A stretch of DNA of 64,000 nt from Phenylobacterium sp. (GTDB taxonomy: Bacteria > Pseudomonadota > Alphaproteobacteria > Caulobacterales > Caulobacteraceae): NCBI GenBank assembly GCA_020402745.1, contig JADBYZ010000013.1, forward strand, positions 244,863 to 308,862, written 5' to 3'. This document shows positions 53,471 to 62,790 of this stretch, piece by piece. The translations under genes were made by a program, and so were the position numbers. The notes beneath the pieces were generated by a model. It saw only the letters and a program-made list of their open reading frames with translations. It had not been told where the DNA came from and did no database searches. Each line of letters opens with the position of its first letter. Positions within the stretch are counted from its first letter, which is position 1.

Positions 53471-54667
53471 ATGGCCGACATCATGACCCCCGCCCTTGGA
53501 GAGTCCGTCTCCGAGGCCACCGTGGCGCGCTGGGCGAAGAAGCCCGGCGAGGCGGTCCGCAAGGACGAGATCCTGGTCGAGCTTGAGACCGACAAGGTCA
53601 GCCTCGAAGTGGCGGCCCCGGCGGACGGCGTCCTGGAGTCCATCTCCGCCGAGGAAGGCGCGACGGTCGAGCCCGGCGCGGTCCTGGGCCGGTTGAAGGA
53701 GGGCGCCGCAGCCCCGGCTTCCGCCCCTGCGCCCGCCGCGCCCAAGCCCGCCAAGCCCGCCCCCGCAGCCCCGGCCGCCGCCGCCGCCGCACCGGTCCTG
53801 GCCCCTTCCGCCCAGCGCATCGCCACTGAAGGCGGGCTCGATCCCGCCGCCATCCCCGGCTCCGGCAAGGGCGGGCGGGTGACCAAGGCCGACGCCATGG
53901 CCGCCCTCGAGGCGCGCGCCGCCGCCCCGCCGCCGGCCCCTGCGCCGACCGCCCCGCGCGAGGCCCACGCCCGCGAGGAGCGCGTCCGGATGTCCCGCCT
54001 GCGGCAGACCATCGCCCGCCGGCTGAAGGAGGCGCAGCAGACCGCCGCCATGCTGACGACCTTCAACGAGGTCGACATGAGCGCCGTCATGGCCCTGCGG
54101 AACACCTACAAGGACGCCTTCGAGAAGACCCACGGCGTGAAGATGGGCTTCATGGGCTTCTTCGTCCGGGCCTGCATCCACGCCCTCAAGGCCGTGCCCG
54201 AGGTCAACGCCGAGATCGACGGACAGGACCTGATCTACAAGAACCACTACGACATCGGCGTGGCCGTCGGCACCGAGCGCGGCCTTGTCGTGCCCGTGGT
54301 CCGCGATGCCGACGCCCTGTCCCTGGCGGGGATCGAGAAGGCCATCGGCGCCCTCGGCAAGAAGGCCCGGGACGGCGCCCTGGCCCTGGATGACCTGCAG
54401 GGCGGCACCTTCACCATCTCGAACGGCGGGGTCTATGGCTCGCTGATGTCGACGCCGATCCTCAATGCGCCGCAGTCGGGCATCCTGGGCATGCACAAGA
54501 TTCAGGAGCGTCCCATGGCCGTGAACGGCCAGGTGGTCATCCGCCCGATGATGTACCTGGCCCTGTCTTATGACCACCGCGTCGTCGACGGCCAGGGCGC
54601 CGTGACCTTCCTGGTCCGCGTGAAGGAAGCCATCGAGGATCCGCAGCGCCTGCTGCTCGACATCTAA
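53471..54667 (+). CDS. sucB: dihydrolipoyl succinyltransferase (E2) of 2-oxoglutarate dehydrogenase
   Basis: 398 residues. The lipoyl domain carries Lys42 in [10 protein letters not shown]. An Ala/Pro-rich hinge (about 76-110) and a peripheral-subunit-binding domain ([20 protein letters not shown]) follow. The catalytic core has the active-site pair in SYDHRVVDG near residue 369. It transfers succinyl groups to CoA. It follows sucA by 16 nt and precedes lpd by 35. Confidence 0.95.
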   Translation: MADIMTPALGESVSEATVARWAKKPGEAVRKDEILVELETDKVSLEVAAPADGVLESISAEEGATVEPGAVLGRLKEGAAAPASAPAPAAPKPAKPAPAAPAAAAAAPVLAPSAQRIATEGGLDPAAIPGSGKGGRVTKADAMAALEARAAAPPPAPAPTAPREAHAREERVRMSRLRQTIARRLKEAQQTAAMLTTFNEVDMSAVMALRNTYKDAFEKTHGVKMGFMGFFVRACIHALKAVPEVNAEIDGQDLIYKNHYDIGVAVGTERGLVVPVVRDADALSLAGIEKAIGALGKKARDGALALDDLQGGTFTISNGGVYGSLMSTPILNAPQSGILGMHKIQERPMAVNGQVVIRPMMYLALSYDHRVVDGQGAVTFLVRVKEAIEDPQRLLLDI

Positions 54668-54702
54668 TCCGGTTCAGGCCCCGAGGCGGGCGAGGAAATC
54701 CC

Positions 54703-56100
54703 ATGTCCCAGTTCGACGTCGTCATCATCGGGGGCGGCCCCGGGGGCTACAACGCCGCCATCCGCGCCGGCCAGCTTGGCCTGAAGGCCGCCATTGTCGA
54801 GATGCGGGCCACCCTGGGCGGCACCTGCCTGAACGTCGGCTGCATGCCCTCCAAGGCCCTGCTGCACGCCTCCGAGCTCTACGAGGCCGCGAACCGGGAG
54901 TTCGAGCACCTGGGCATCGAGGTCGCCCCGCGCCTCAACCTCAAGCAGATGATGGCCCAGAAGGATGAGTCGGTGACCGCCCTGACCAAGGGCGTCGACT
55001 TCCTCATGAAGAAGAACAAGGTCGAGCGCTTCCTCGGCAAGGGTCGCCTGGCCGGCCCCGGCCGGGTCGAGGTGGAGGGAGAGGATGGCAAGGTCGTCAC
55101 CCTCGAGGCCACCAACATCGTCCTCGCCACGGGCTCGGAGCCTTCGGGCCTGCCGGGAGTGAAGGTGGACGGTGACCGCATCGTCGATTCCACCGGCGCC
55201 CTGTCCCTGGGCGAGGTCCCCAAGACCCTGGTCGTCATCGGCGCCGGCATTATCGGCCTGGAGCTGGGGTCGGTCTGGCGCCGGCTCGGCGCCGAGGTCA
55301 CCGTCATCGAGTACCTGGACCGCATCTGCCCGGGCATGGACGCCGAGCTGGCCAAGGCCTTCCAGAGGATCCTGGCCAAGCAGGGCGTGAACTTCCGCCT
55401 GGGCGCCAAGGTGACCGGCGCCAAGGCCGGCAAGGCCAAGGTCGATCTCACCGTCGAGCCCGCCGCCGGCGGCGCCGCCGAGACCCTTTCCGCCGACCGC
55501 GTCCTCCTGGCCATCGGCCGTCGGCCCTACACGGAGGGCCTCGGGCTTGGGACCGTAGGCCTGGTTCCGGACGCGCGGGGCTTCATCGAGACCGACCATT
55601 TCCGGACAGCTGCGCCGGGCGTCTGGGCCGTCGGCGACGTGATCCATGGGCCCATGCTCGCCCACAAGGCGGAGGAGGACGCCGTCGCCTGCATCGAGCT
55701 GATCGCCGGCAAGGCGGGTCACGTGGACTACAACCTGGTGCCCAGCGTGGTCTACACCACCCCCGAGGTCGCCTGGGTCGGCCGCAACGAGGAACAGCTC
55801 AAGGCCGAGGGCCGCGCCTACAAGGCCGGCAAGTTCCCCTTCGCCGCCAACAGCCGGGCCAAGATCAACCACGAGACCGACGGCCTCGTGAAGGTCCTGG
55901 CCGACGCCGTGACTGACGAGGTCCTGGGGGTGCACATCCTGGGGCCCCAGGCGGGCGAGATGATCGGCGAATACTGCGTGGCCATGGCCTTCCGCGCCGC
56001 CAGCGAGGACATCGCCCGCGTCTGCCACCCGCACCCGACGCGCTCCGAGGCCGGCCGGCAGGCCGCCATGGGCGTTGAAGGCTGGACCATGCAGGCCTGA
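54703..56100 (+). CDS. lpd: dihydrolipoyl dehydrogenase (E3)
   Basis: A 465-residue flavoenzyme that reoxidises the lipoyl group. The FAD dinucleotide motif GGGPGGYNAAIRAG starts near residue 10. The redox disulfide is Cys42/Cys47 in GGTCLNVGCMPSK. The NAD motif is VIGAGIIGLELGSVWRRLG, and the active-site His/Glu pair lies in CHPHPTRSEA near 442-450. It is the last gene of the suc operon. Confidence 0.97.
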   Translation: MSQFDVVIIGGGPGGYNAAIRAGQLGLKAAIVEMRATLGGTCLNVGCMPSKALLHASELYEAANREFEHLGIEVAPRLNLKQMMAQKDESVTALTKGVDFLMKKNKVERFLGKGRLAGPGRVEVEGEDGKVVTLEATNIVLATGSEPSGLPGVKVDGDRIVDSTGALSLGEVPKTLVVIGAGIIGLELGSVWRRLGAEVTVIEYLDRICPGMDAELAKAFQRILAKQGVNFRLGAKVTGAKAGKAKVDLTVEPAAGGAAETLSADRVLLAIGRRPYTEGLGLGTVGLVPDARGFIETDHFRTAAPGVWAVGDVIHGPMLAHKAEEDAVACIELIAGKAGHVDYNLVPSVVYTTPEVAWVGRNEEQLKAEGRAYKAGKFPFAANSRAKINHETDGLVKVLADAVTDEVLGVHILGPQAGEMIGEYCVAMAFRAASEDIARVCHPHPTRSEAGRQAAMGVEGWTMQA

Positions 56101-56119
56101 CAGGCGCCGGACGGCTTCG

Positions 56120-57034
56120 TCAAGCTCTCGGGTGAGCGCTCGCATAGGCCCGGAGCAGGGCCGCGGAATCCACCTGGGTGTAGCGCTGGGTGGTGGACAG
56201 GGAGGCGTGGCCCAGAAGCTCCTGGATCGACCTCAGGTCGGCGCCGGCGCCCAGCAGGTGGGTGGCGAAGGCGTGCCTCAGGGCGTGGGGCGTGGCGCTG
56301 GCCGGCAGGCCCAGCTGGCCCCGCATTCCCTGCACGGTCGCCTGGACATGGCGCGGCGATAACGGACCGCCCCGCCGGGCCCGGAACAGGGGCTCATCGG
56401 GCGAGAGGGCAAAGGGCAGGGCGTCCAGGTAGGCCTGCACGGCCTCAGCCACCCGGGGCAGGACCGGGACCCTCCGCATCTTTGCACCCTTGCCGGTGAT
56501 CCGCAGGGCCTCGCCCAGGGGCGCATCCCGGCGGCGCAGGGACAGGGCCTCGGAAATCCGCAGGCCACAGCCGTAGAGCAGGGTCAGGACGGCCTCGTCC
56601 CGGGCCGACTCCCAGGGGTCCAGATTTGCATCGAGCCCCGGTTCAGCGAGGAGTTCCGCCGCCTGGGCCTCTGTGACGGGCCTGGGGGCGGAGGGCCGGA
56701 CCCGCGGCCCCCGCACCAGGGCGAGGGCGGGGTTGGCGATCCCCAGCCGCCGGTCGAGGAAGCCGTGGAAGGTGCGGATCGCTGACAGGGACTGGGACAG
56801 GGAGCGCGGAGAGAGCGGCGTCTCGCCCTGGCGCAGTACGGCCAGCCAGGCCCGGATCTCTGCGGCGCTGATCCCGCCGAGGTCCTCCCCGGTCAGGGGG
56901 CCGCCCCTATGCCCCTCCAGGAAGGTCAGGTAGCGCCGGCCGATGAAGCCGTAGGCGGACAGGGTGCGGGGCGACAGGCGTCGCTCCTGCTCCAGGTGCT
57001 CCAGCCATTGGGCGAGGGCCGCACGGGCCTCCAT
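56120..57034 (-). CDS. xerC: tyrosine recombinase XerC
   Basis: A 304-residue tyrosine recombinase that resolves chromosome dimers at dif with XerD. The catalytic set is complete: Arg159 (GCGLRISEAL), Lys182 (GKGAKMR), His250 and Arg253 (TPHALRHAFATHLL), His276 (LGHASLSTTQ) and Tyr285 (RYTQV). The N-terminal SAM-like domain is usual. It overlaps the upstream DUF484 stop by one base, the conserved fsa-DUF484-xerC order. It is the only recombinase in the window but lies 35 kb from the tRNA array. Confidence 0.94.
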   Translation of the reverse strand: MEARAALAQWLEHLEQERRLSPRTLSAYGFIGRRYLTFLEGHRGGPLTGEDLGGISAAEIRAWLAVLRQGETPLSPRSLSQSLSAIRTFHGFLDRRLGIANPALALVRGPRVRPSAPRPVTEAQAAELLAEPGLDANLDPWESARDEAVLTLLYGCGLRISEALSLRRRDAPLGEALRITGKGAKMRRVPVLPRVAEAVQAYLDALPFALSPDEPLFRARRGGPLSPRHVQATVQGMRGQLGLPASATPHALRHAFATHLLGAGADLRSIQELLGHASLSTTQRYTQVDSAALLRAYASAHPRA

Positions 57035-57726
57035 CAGGCGTCTCCGCCCGGCTCCGCGTCCATGAGCCGCCGCGCCAGCCGCTCGGCGACCCGGGCCACG
57101 AAGGCGACAAGCTCCGGTCCCATGTCCGGCGTAAAGCCCTCGGGATCGCCCGACCCGAAACCGAGGAGCCCCGGCCCGGTGGGCAGTTCAAGGCGGGCCA
57201 GCGCCATGGAGCGGATGAAGGGCGCCTGGTCTCCGAACAGTCCCAGAGCGGTGGCGCGAAAGCCCAGCAGGATCTCGGCCCCGTCCTCCAGGACCTGGGC
57301 GATCCCGCCTTCCGGCAGGCGCCGCCAGCCTTGCGGCCCCGCGCCTCCCTCGAGCCCCAGGGCGCCGGCCTGGAGGCCGAAGCGGGCCCGGGCGATTTCG
57401 TCAAGGCGCAGGGCGAGGTCGGCGGCGTCCCCGGCGTCCAGCAGGTCCACCACGGCCTCGCGGGTCTGAGCCTGGGCGGCGAAGTTGGCGCGGGCGACGG
57501 CCTCGAGGCGGGACCGGGCCTCGCTCTCCGCCCGGGCGACCTCGCTGACCCGGGCCAGGGCGGCCGGGCCGAACTCGACAACACGGGCGTCCGGACGAAG
57601 AGCGAGGCCCAGGGCTTGCAGGGTTTCAGGGTCGCCGGTCAGGATGTCCGGCCGGCGGAGCAGGGCTGCGCGCACCGTCTCCGGTCCGGGCCCGTCCTGC
57701 GGCTCCGTCTCGCCCGACCCGCTCAT
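57034..57726 (-). CDS. DUF484 family protein
   Basis: A 230-residue GAF-like protein that almost always precedes xerC. The pattern VRAALLRRPDILTGDPETLQALGL with a helical coiled-coil in the middle (SEARSRLEAVARANFAAQAQTREAV) and a GAF-type domain (GLFGDQAPFIRSMALARLELP) are visible. Function unknown. Confidence 0.85.
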   Translation of the reverse strand: MSGSGETEPQDGPGPETVRAALLRRPDILTGDPETLQALGLALRPDARVVEFGPAALARVSEVARAESEARSRLEAVARANFAAQAQTREAVVDLLDAGDAADLALRLDEIARARFGLQAGALGLEGGAGPQGWRRLPEGGIAQVLEDGAEILLGFRATALGLFGDQAPFIRSMALARLELPTGPGLLGFGSGDPEGFTPDMGPELVAFVARVAERLARRLMDAEPGGDA

Positions 57727-57744
57727 CGCGCCTGTTCCCTCGGC

Positions 57745-58398
57745 TCAGAGTATCGACTGTCCCGTAGCGGCCCAGTCGCTGAGGAACTGAGAAAGCCCCC
57801 GTTCGGTTAACGGGTGCTTGAAGAGGGCGGTGAAGACCTCCGGCGGGATCGTCGCGCAGTCCGCGCCGCAGAGGGCGGCGGCCGTGACATGGGCCGGGCT
57901 CCGGATCGAGGCGGCGAGGATCTCGGTGTCGAAGTCGTAGTTGTCGTAGATGGCCCGGATCTCGCTGATCAGGTCCATGCCTTCCGCGCCGTGGTCGTCC
58001 AGCCGGCCGATGAAGGGCGAGATGTAGCTGGCGCCGGCCTTGGCCGCGAGCAGGGCCTGGGCCGCCGAGAAGCACAGGGTGACGTTGGTCTGGATTCCCT
58101 GCACCGCGAACTCGGATGTGGCGACCAGGCCCTCCCGCGTCAGCGGCACCTTGACCACCACGTTCGGGGCGATCGCAGCCAGTTTCACGCCCTCGGCCAG
58201 CATGCCCGCCGTGTCCGTGGCGGCGACCTCGGCGCTGACCGGCCCTTCGACCAGTTCGCAGATCTCGGCGATGACGTCGAACATGGGGCGGCCCGACCTG
58301 GCGATCAGGGTCGGGTTGGTGGTCACGCCGTCGACGAGGCCGGTGGCGGCGAGATCCCTGAGGATCGCCACGTCGGTGGTGTCGAGAAAGAGTTGCAT
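57745..58398 (-). CDS. fsa: fructose-6-phosphate aldolase/transaldolase-like protein
   Basis: A 217-residue transaldolase-family TIM barrel. The start [16 protein letters not shown] at 58398 removes 39 residues of upstream filler. The Schiff-base lysine is Lys83 in [12 protein letters not shown], with [14 protein letters not shown] and [16 protein letters not shown] as family marks. In alphaproteobacteria this short form is usually annotated as transaldolase and may act in the pentose phosphate pathway. Divergent from priA with 106 nt between. Confidence 0.9.
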   Translation of the reverse strand: MQLFLDTTDVAILRDLAATGLVDGVTTNPTLIARSGRPMFDVIAEICELVEGPVSAEVAATDTAGMLAEGVKLAAIAPNVVVKVPLTREGLVATSEFAVQGIQTNVTLCFSAAQALLAAKAGASYISPFIGRLDDHGAEGMDLISEIRAIYDNYDFDTEILAASIRSPAHVTAAALCGADCATIPPEVFTALFKHPLTERGLSQFLSDWAATGQSIL

Positions 58399-58504
58399 CG
58401 GGCTGCGTCCGCTTTTGTTGAAGGGGTCTTGTAGGGCTCCGGAGGCCGCCCCGGAAGCCCTGAAGGCTCCCGATCCGGGACGGACCGGTCTAAGAAGAGG
58501 CGAC

Positions 58505-60667
58505 ATGGCCCGCATTGTCTCCGTCCTCCTGCCCCTGCCCCTGCCGGAAGCCTTCGACTACGAAGAGCCCGAGGGTCTTGACCTGTCGGTGGGCGATCGG
58601 GTCCTGGCGCCCCTCGGCGCCCGGTTGGCGGCCGGCGTCGTGACTGGCCTGCGGGAGGGGTCGGGCGGGAACCGGCCCCTGAAGGCGGTCGCCGAGCGGC
58701 TCCCGGGGCCGCCCCTCAGCCCCACCACGGTCGAGTTCGTCCAGTGGGCCGCCCGCTACGCCGCCGATGGACCCGGCCTGCCCCTGGCCATCGCCCTGCG
58801 GGGTGCGCGGGCGCCCCTGCCCAGGCCTGAGCGCCTGGCGGTCGCCACCGGCCGCCCGCCGGCCCGCCTGACGCTCGCCCGGACCCGGGTCCTGGAAGCC
58901 GCCGCCGCCGGGCCCTCGCCGCCGGCCGACCTGGCCCGCCGGGCGGAGGTCTCGCCCGCGGTGGTGAAGGGGCTGATCGACGACGGCGCCCTGGAGCTGC
59001 GCCTGGCGCCCAGGCCCGACGGCTTCGGCCCGCCGGACCTGGACACGCCGGCGCCGCCCCTCAACGCCAGCCAGGCCGCCGCCGCCGGCGGCCTGCGCAG
59101 CATGATCGCAGAGGGAGGCTTCCAGGCCGCCCTGCTGGACGGGGTGACAGGGTCCGGCAAGACGGAGGTCTACCTGGAGGCGGTCCGGGCCGCACTGGCC
59201 GCGGACCCTGCCGGACAGGTCCTGATTCTTCTGCCGGAGATCGCCCTCACCCAGGCCCTGATCACCCGGGTGACCGAGAGGTTCGGCGCCCCGCCCGGCG
59301 AGTGGCACTCGGGCATTGCGCCCCCCGCCCGCCGGCAGGTCTGGGACGCGGTGGCGGAGGGCCGCTGTCGGATCGTCGTCGGCGCCCGGTCCGCCCTCTT
59401 CCTGCCCTTCCGCCACCTCCGCCTGATCGTGGTCGACGAGGAGCATGACACCTCCTTCAAGCAGGAGGAGGGCTTCGTCTACCAGGCGCGGGACCTGGCC
59501 GTCGTCCGGGCCAAACTGGAGGGCGCCGCGGTCATCCTGGCCTCTGCGACGCCCTCTCTTGAAACCCTCCGGAACGCCGAGACGGGCCGCTACCGCTGGC
59601 TGCGGCTCGCGGACAGACACGGTGAAGCCCGCCTGCCAGACATCCGCCTCGTCGACCTCAGGCAGTCGCCTCCGGACCCCGGGCGCTGGATCTCGCCGCC
59701 CCTCGCCGGGGCCATGGCTGAGACCCTGGCGGCGGGCGAGCAGACCCTGCTCTTCCTGAACCGGCGAGGCTACGCCCCGCTCGTCCTGTGCCGGGCCTGC
59801 GGCCAGAAGCTGACGGCGCCGGATACCGATTCCTGGCTGGTCGAGCATCGCTACACCAACCGTCTGGTCTGCCATCTGACCGGGTTTTCCATGCCGCGCC
59901 CGGCGACCTGTCCGCACTGCGGGGCCGCCGATTCCCTGGTCTCCATCGGACCAGGTGTCGAGCGTCTCGAGGAAGAGGCCCGGGCCCTGTTCCCGGACGC
60001 GCGCATCGCGGTCTTCTCCTCTGACACCGTGCGCAGCGCCGCCGACGCCCGGTCCATGGTCGAGACCATGGCGGCCGGAGAGATCGACATCCTTGTCGCC
60101 ACCCAGGCCGCGGCCAAGGGGCATAACTTCCCGAACCTGACCCTGGTGGGCGTGGTGGACGCCGATCTGGGATTGAGGGGCGGAGACCTGAGGGCGGCGG
60201 AGCGCACCTTCCAGCTCCTGGCCCAGGCCACCGGCCGGGCGGGGCGCCGGGACCGGCCGGGCCGCGCCCTGATCCAGACCTGGGCCCCGGACCATCCGGT
60301 CATGCTGGCCCTACAGGCCCAGGACCGCGACGCCTTCGTCCGGACCGAGCTGGATGAGCGGGAACTGGCGGGCCTGCCGCCCTTCGGTCGCTTGGCGGCG
60401 GTGGTGGTGTCAGGACGCGACCCAGCGGCGCTGGAGGCCTTCGTCCGTGAGGCGGCGGCGGCGGCGCCCAACGCCGAGGGCGTGGAGGTCTATGGACCGG
60501 CCGACGCGCCGATGGCCCTTGTGCGGGGACGGCGGCGCAAGCGCTTCCTGGTGCGCGCCGACCGGCAGGTGGATCTCTCGGCCTACATGGCCGCCTGGAG
60601 GGCCCGGATGAAGTCGCGCGGCTCTATCCGGATCACCATCGACGTTGACCCCTACAGCTTCTTCTGA
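58505..60667 (+). CDS. priA: primosomal replication restart helicase PriA
   Basis: A 720-residue superfamily 2 DNA helicase that restarts stalled replication forks. It shows the PriA N-terminal domain ([25 protein letters not shown]), a winged-helix linker, Walker A in [16 protein letters not shown], and the DEEH box in [22 protein letters not shown]. The zinc-binding region keeps Cys429, Cys432, Cys456, Cys469 and Cys472, but the positions usually holding cysteines at 438, 441 and 459 are Ala, Thr and Thr. The second zinc site is therefore incomplete. GAGG precedes the ATG. Confidence 0.95.
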   Translation: MARIVSVLLPLPLPEAFDYEEPEGLDLSVGDRVLAPLGARLAAGVVTGLREGSGGNRPLKAVAERLPGPPLSPTTVEFVQWAARYAADGPGLPLAIALRGARAPLPRPERLAVATGRPPARLTLARTRVLEAAAAGPSPPADLARRAEVSPAVVKGLIDDGALELRLAPRPDGFGPPDLDTPAPPLNASQAAAAGGLRSMIAEGGFQAALLDGVTGSGKTEVYLEAVRAALAADPAGQVLILLPEIALTQALITRVTERFGAPPGEWHSGIAPPARRQVWDAVAEGRCRIVVGARSALFLPFRHLRLIVVDEEHDTSFKQEEGFVYQARDLAVVRAKLEGAAVILASATPSLETLRNAETGRYRWLRLADRHGEARLPDIRLVDLRQSPPDPGRWISPPLAGAMAETLAAGEQTLLFLNRRGYAPLVLCRACGQKLTAPDTDSWLVEHRYTNRLVCHLTGFSMPRPATCPHCGAADSLVSIGPGVERLEEEARALFPDARIAVFSSDTVRSAADARSMVETMAAGEIDILVATQAAAKGHNFPNLTLVGVVDADLGLRGGDLRAAERTFQLLAQATGRAGRRDRPGRALIQTWAPDHPVMLALQAQDRDAFVRTELDERELAGLPPFGRLAAVVVSGRDPAALEAFVREAAAAAPNAEGVEVYGPADAPMALVRGRRRKRFLVRADRQVDLSAYMAAWRARMKSRGSIRITIDVDPYSFF

Positions 60668-60668
60668 A

Positions 60669-60685
60669 GCCGGGAGAGGCCCGGC
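60669..60685. terminator. hairpin between convergent priA and terC
   Basis: GCCGGG-AGAGG-CCCGGC forms a perfect six-base-pair stem two bases past the priA stop and four bases before the terC stop codon. There is no U-tract on either side, so it may be a weak bidirectional terminator or simply a GC-rich hairpin. Confidence 0.35.
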
Positions 60686-60688
60686 AGG

Positions 60689-61459
60689 TCAGTGATCCGC
60701 CGAGCCTTCCTTCTTCGTCTTTGCATTCCGGGCAATGATGTTGAGCGCTTCGACCCCCACAGAGAAGGCCATGGCTGCATAGATGTAGCCCTTGGGAATG
60801 TGGACCCCGAAGCCATCGGCGACCAGAACCATGCCGATCATCAGCAGGAATCCGAGAGCCAGCATGACGACGCTGGGATTCTCGTTGATGAAGTTCGCCA
60901 ACGGGTCAGCAGCGACGAGCATGACGATCACAGTGATGATCACGGCTGTCACCATGATGGGAAGGTGATCCGTCATCCCGACCGCTGTCAGGATGGAGTC
61001 CACGGAAAACACCATGTCGATGAGGATGATCTGGAAGATCACCGCGCCGAAGTTGGTGGCGACCAGAGAGGTTTTATCGAGGAAGTCCGCAGGCTTGGGA
61101 TCGACGGCTCCATGGATTTCCTTGGTGGCTTTCCACAGCAGGAAGAGGCCGCCTGCAATCAGGATCAGGTCCCGCCAGGAGAAGGTCAGGTCCAACGCTC
61201 CTGCCGTAGCTCCCAGGGAGAAGACGGGATCGGTCAGATGCACCAGCCAGGCCAGGGTCGACAGCAGGGCCAGTCGCATGACCAAGGCCAGGGTGATGCC
61301 CAGCCTCCGCGCCTTCTGACGCTGCCCTTCCGGCAGCTTGTTGGAGAGGATCGAGATAAAGATGAGGTTGTCGATGCCGAGCACCACCTCCATCGCGATC
61401 AGGGTGATGAGGGCTGCCCAGGCGGCGGGGTCGGTCAGAAGAGGTAGCATCGCGTCCAT
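60689..61459 (-). CDS. TerC family integral membrane protein
   Basis: A 256-residue protein with seven predicted helices. Family signatures are present: [19 protein letters not shown] in helix 1-2 and [19 protein letters not shown] in the central pair, with the conserved aspartates used for metal binding. TerC proteins take part in metal export linked to exported enzymes or tellurite resistance. I see no yybP-ykoY-type riboswitch in the ~100 nt upstream of the ATG. Confidence 0.88.
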   Translation of the reverse strand: MDAMLPLLTDPAAWAALITLIAMEVVLGIDNLIFISILSNKLPEGQRQKARRLGITLALVMRLALLSTLAWLVHLTDPVFSLGATAGALDLTFSWRDLILIAGGLFLLWKATKEIHGAVDPKPADFLDKTSLVATNFGAVIFQIILIDMVFSVDSILTAVGMTDHLPIMVTAVIITVIVMLVAADPLANFINENPSVVMLALGFLLMIGMVLVADGFGVHIPKGYIYAAMAFSVGVEALNIIARNAKTKKEGSADH

Positions 61460-61974
61460 GGGGCGGAACTAAGGCATTTTTCGTCCTTTCGCCAGACTGC
61501 GAGTCCGGAAAAGCACGAACATCCTCTCAATCACTCGGCCTTGAACGCCCGGGTCTGAGGCGCCGGAAGCCCAGTGAGCGGGCGCCTTGCCGTTCTGGAA
61601 CCATCGGGATGCGTCGGCTCACACTCTCTGGATGAAAGGGTTCTCTTGAATCCACGGCGTCCGCGCGCACCCTTCTTCTTGGTTCACAATGTCAAAGATC
61701 CCGACTATGGCTCCCGCGTACTGTTTTTGCGATTTTCGTTTGGATTGTTATCAGGGGCATGTTTTGAAAAGATAAAGAAACCTGATCCATATGAGTGTGT
61801 ATATTATCGCTTTTGTTGATCGAAGCATAAATCGTGAGTTTGTTTAATTTGAATTGAGGATGAAACTCTCCTCCCTTCGGCCCTGCCCTATAGGCGGGCG
61901 CGCGCCCCGATAGACTTGAACTTCATGTCTGGGGCGGCTAAAGGGTTTCACGCAAAGCCGGAGGTGTGGGTTCG
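61460..61974. other. 515-bp stretch without a convincing gene, with an AT-rich segment
   Basis: Around 61690-61870 the sequence is much more AT-rich than the rest of the window, with runs such as TGTTTTGAAAAGATAAAGAAACC and TATATTATCGC. An 81-codon frame (61574-61819) has poor codon use and no ribosome site, so I do not call it. The stretch probably holds promoters for terC (minus) and for the CHAP gene (plus). Confidence 0.5.
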
Positions 61975-62646
61975 TTGTTCAGGCGAGGCGTCCATCTTGC
62001 TATCGCGGCCTTGGTGGCCGGGGTCGTGGCGTTCGCCCCGATTTCCAGCGCGATGGCCGACCGCTACTGGCAGTGCGCTCCCTTCGCCCGGCTTTTGTCC
62101 GGAATCCAGATTTTCGGCGATGCCCACACCTGGTGGCGTCAGGCGACAGGTCGTTACGAAACCGGTGTGGCCCCCCGCGCCGGCTCGGTGCTCTGCTTCA
62201 AGCCCACCGGCTCCATGTCTCTTGGTCATGTGGCCGTGGTCAGCCAGGTGCTCACAGACCGGGTCATTCAGATCACCCACGCCAACTGGTCGCGGATAGG
62301 CGGCGCCCGCGGTCAGGTCGAGCGCGACGTCACGGTTATCGACGTCTCGCCGGCGGGCGACTGGTCGCGGGTCAAGGTCTGGTATGATCCTGTCCGCGAT
62401 GTCGGCTCCAGCACCTATCCGACCTATGGCTTCATCTACCAGGACGCCCAGGCTGTCCGCCTCGCCGCCAGCCAGTTCAATGTCGCCCAGAACGCCGCTC
62501 TGACTGTGGCCCAAAGCGCCGCTAACCAGGTGGCGTCGACGGTGATGCCGGGGGCGACGCCCCTGTCGATCCTGGGGCAGGCCGCCGACGCCGGTGACCG
62601 GATCGCCGCCCTCATCCAGGCTGTGACCGCCCCTCCGCCGCGCTAA
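61975..62646 (+). CDS. secreted CHAP-domain protein
   Basis: About 223 residues with a signal peptide (FRRGVHLAIAALVAGVVAF...SSAMA). The CHAP amidase/peptidase core follows: catalytic Cys34 in YWQCAPFARLLSG, then APRAGSVLCFKP, His85 in LGHVAVVSQV and Asn in QITHANWS. The start is placed at the TTG at 61975, with GGAGG 10 bases upstream; a GTG at 61966 sits too close to that site. CHAP domains cut peptidoglycan or act on surface glycans. Close relatives are common in Caulobacterales; the tail (Ala/Val-rich, SQFNVAQNAALTVAQSAAN) has no known role. Confidence 0.8.
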   Translation: MFRRGVHLAIAALVAGVVAFAPISSAMADRYWQCAPFARLLSGIQIFGDAHTWWRQATGRYETGVAPRAGSVLCFKPTGSMSLGHVAVVSQVLTDRVIQITHANWSRIGGARGQVERDVTVIDVSPAGDWSRVKVWYDPVRDVGSSTYPTYGFIYQDAQAVRLAASQFNVAQNAALTVAQSAANQVASTVMPGATPLSILGQAADAGDRIAALIQAVTAPPPR

Positions 62647-62706
62647 AGCCTGCTCCTTTCAGGCGGAATGTCTGAAGGGGAAAAATAGTCTTTCAGTCCA
62701 ATAAGT

Positions 62707-62758
62707 TAGATCATGCGTCGATCCGATAACCGGTTCCTACCTATCGGAACATGATCTA
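62707..62758. repeat. 52-bp two-step palindrome (interspersed-repeat-like)
   Basis: The outer arms TAGATCATG (62707-62715) and CATGATCTA (62750-62758) and inner arms TCCGATA (62722-62728) and TATCGGA (62742-62748) enclose ACCGGTTCCTACC. The AACCGGTTCC...GGAACATGATC wording resembles a dispersed palindrome family common in alphaproteobacterial intergenic regions. It lies between the CHAP and CorA genes. Confidence 0.7.
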
Positions 62759-62790
62759 GGGTCTCCGCCTCGGCCTCCGGCGCTACACCC

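Noticed and set aside
56120-57034. xerC as the integrase of the tRNA-Arg array
   Set aside because: It sits in the conserved fsa-DUF484-xerC order 35 kb away and is the housekeeping dif recombinase; no link to the array.
61460-61560. A yybP-ykoY-type manganese riboswitch ahead of terC
   Set aside because: TerC genes elsewhere can have one, but I see no matching conserved loops in the upstream stretch.
61574-61819. An 81-codon frame in the AT-rich gap
   Set aside because: No ribosome site, mixed composition, and the frame crosses an abrupt base-composition change.
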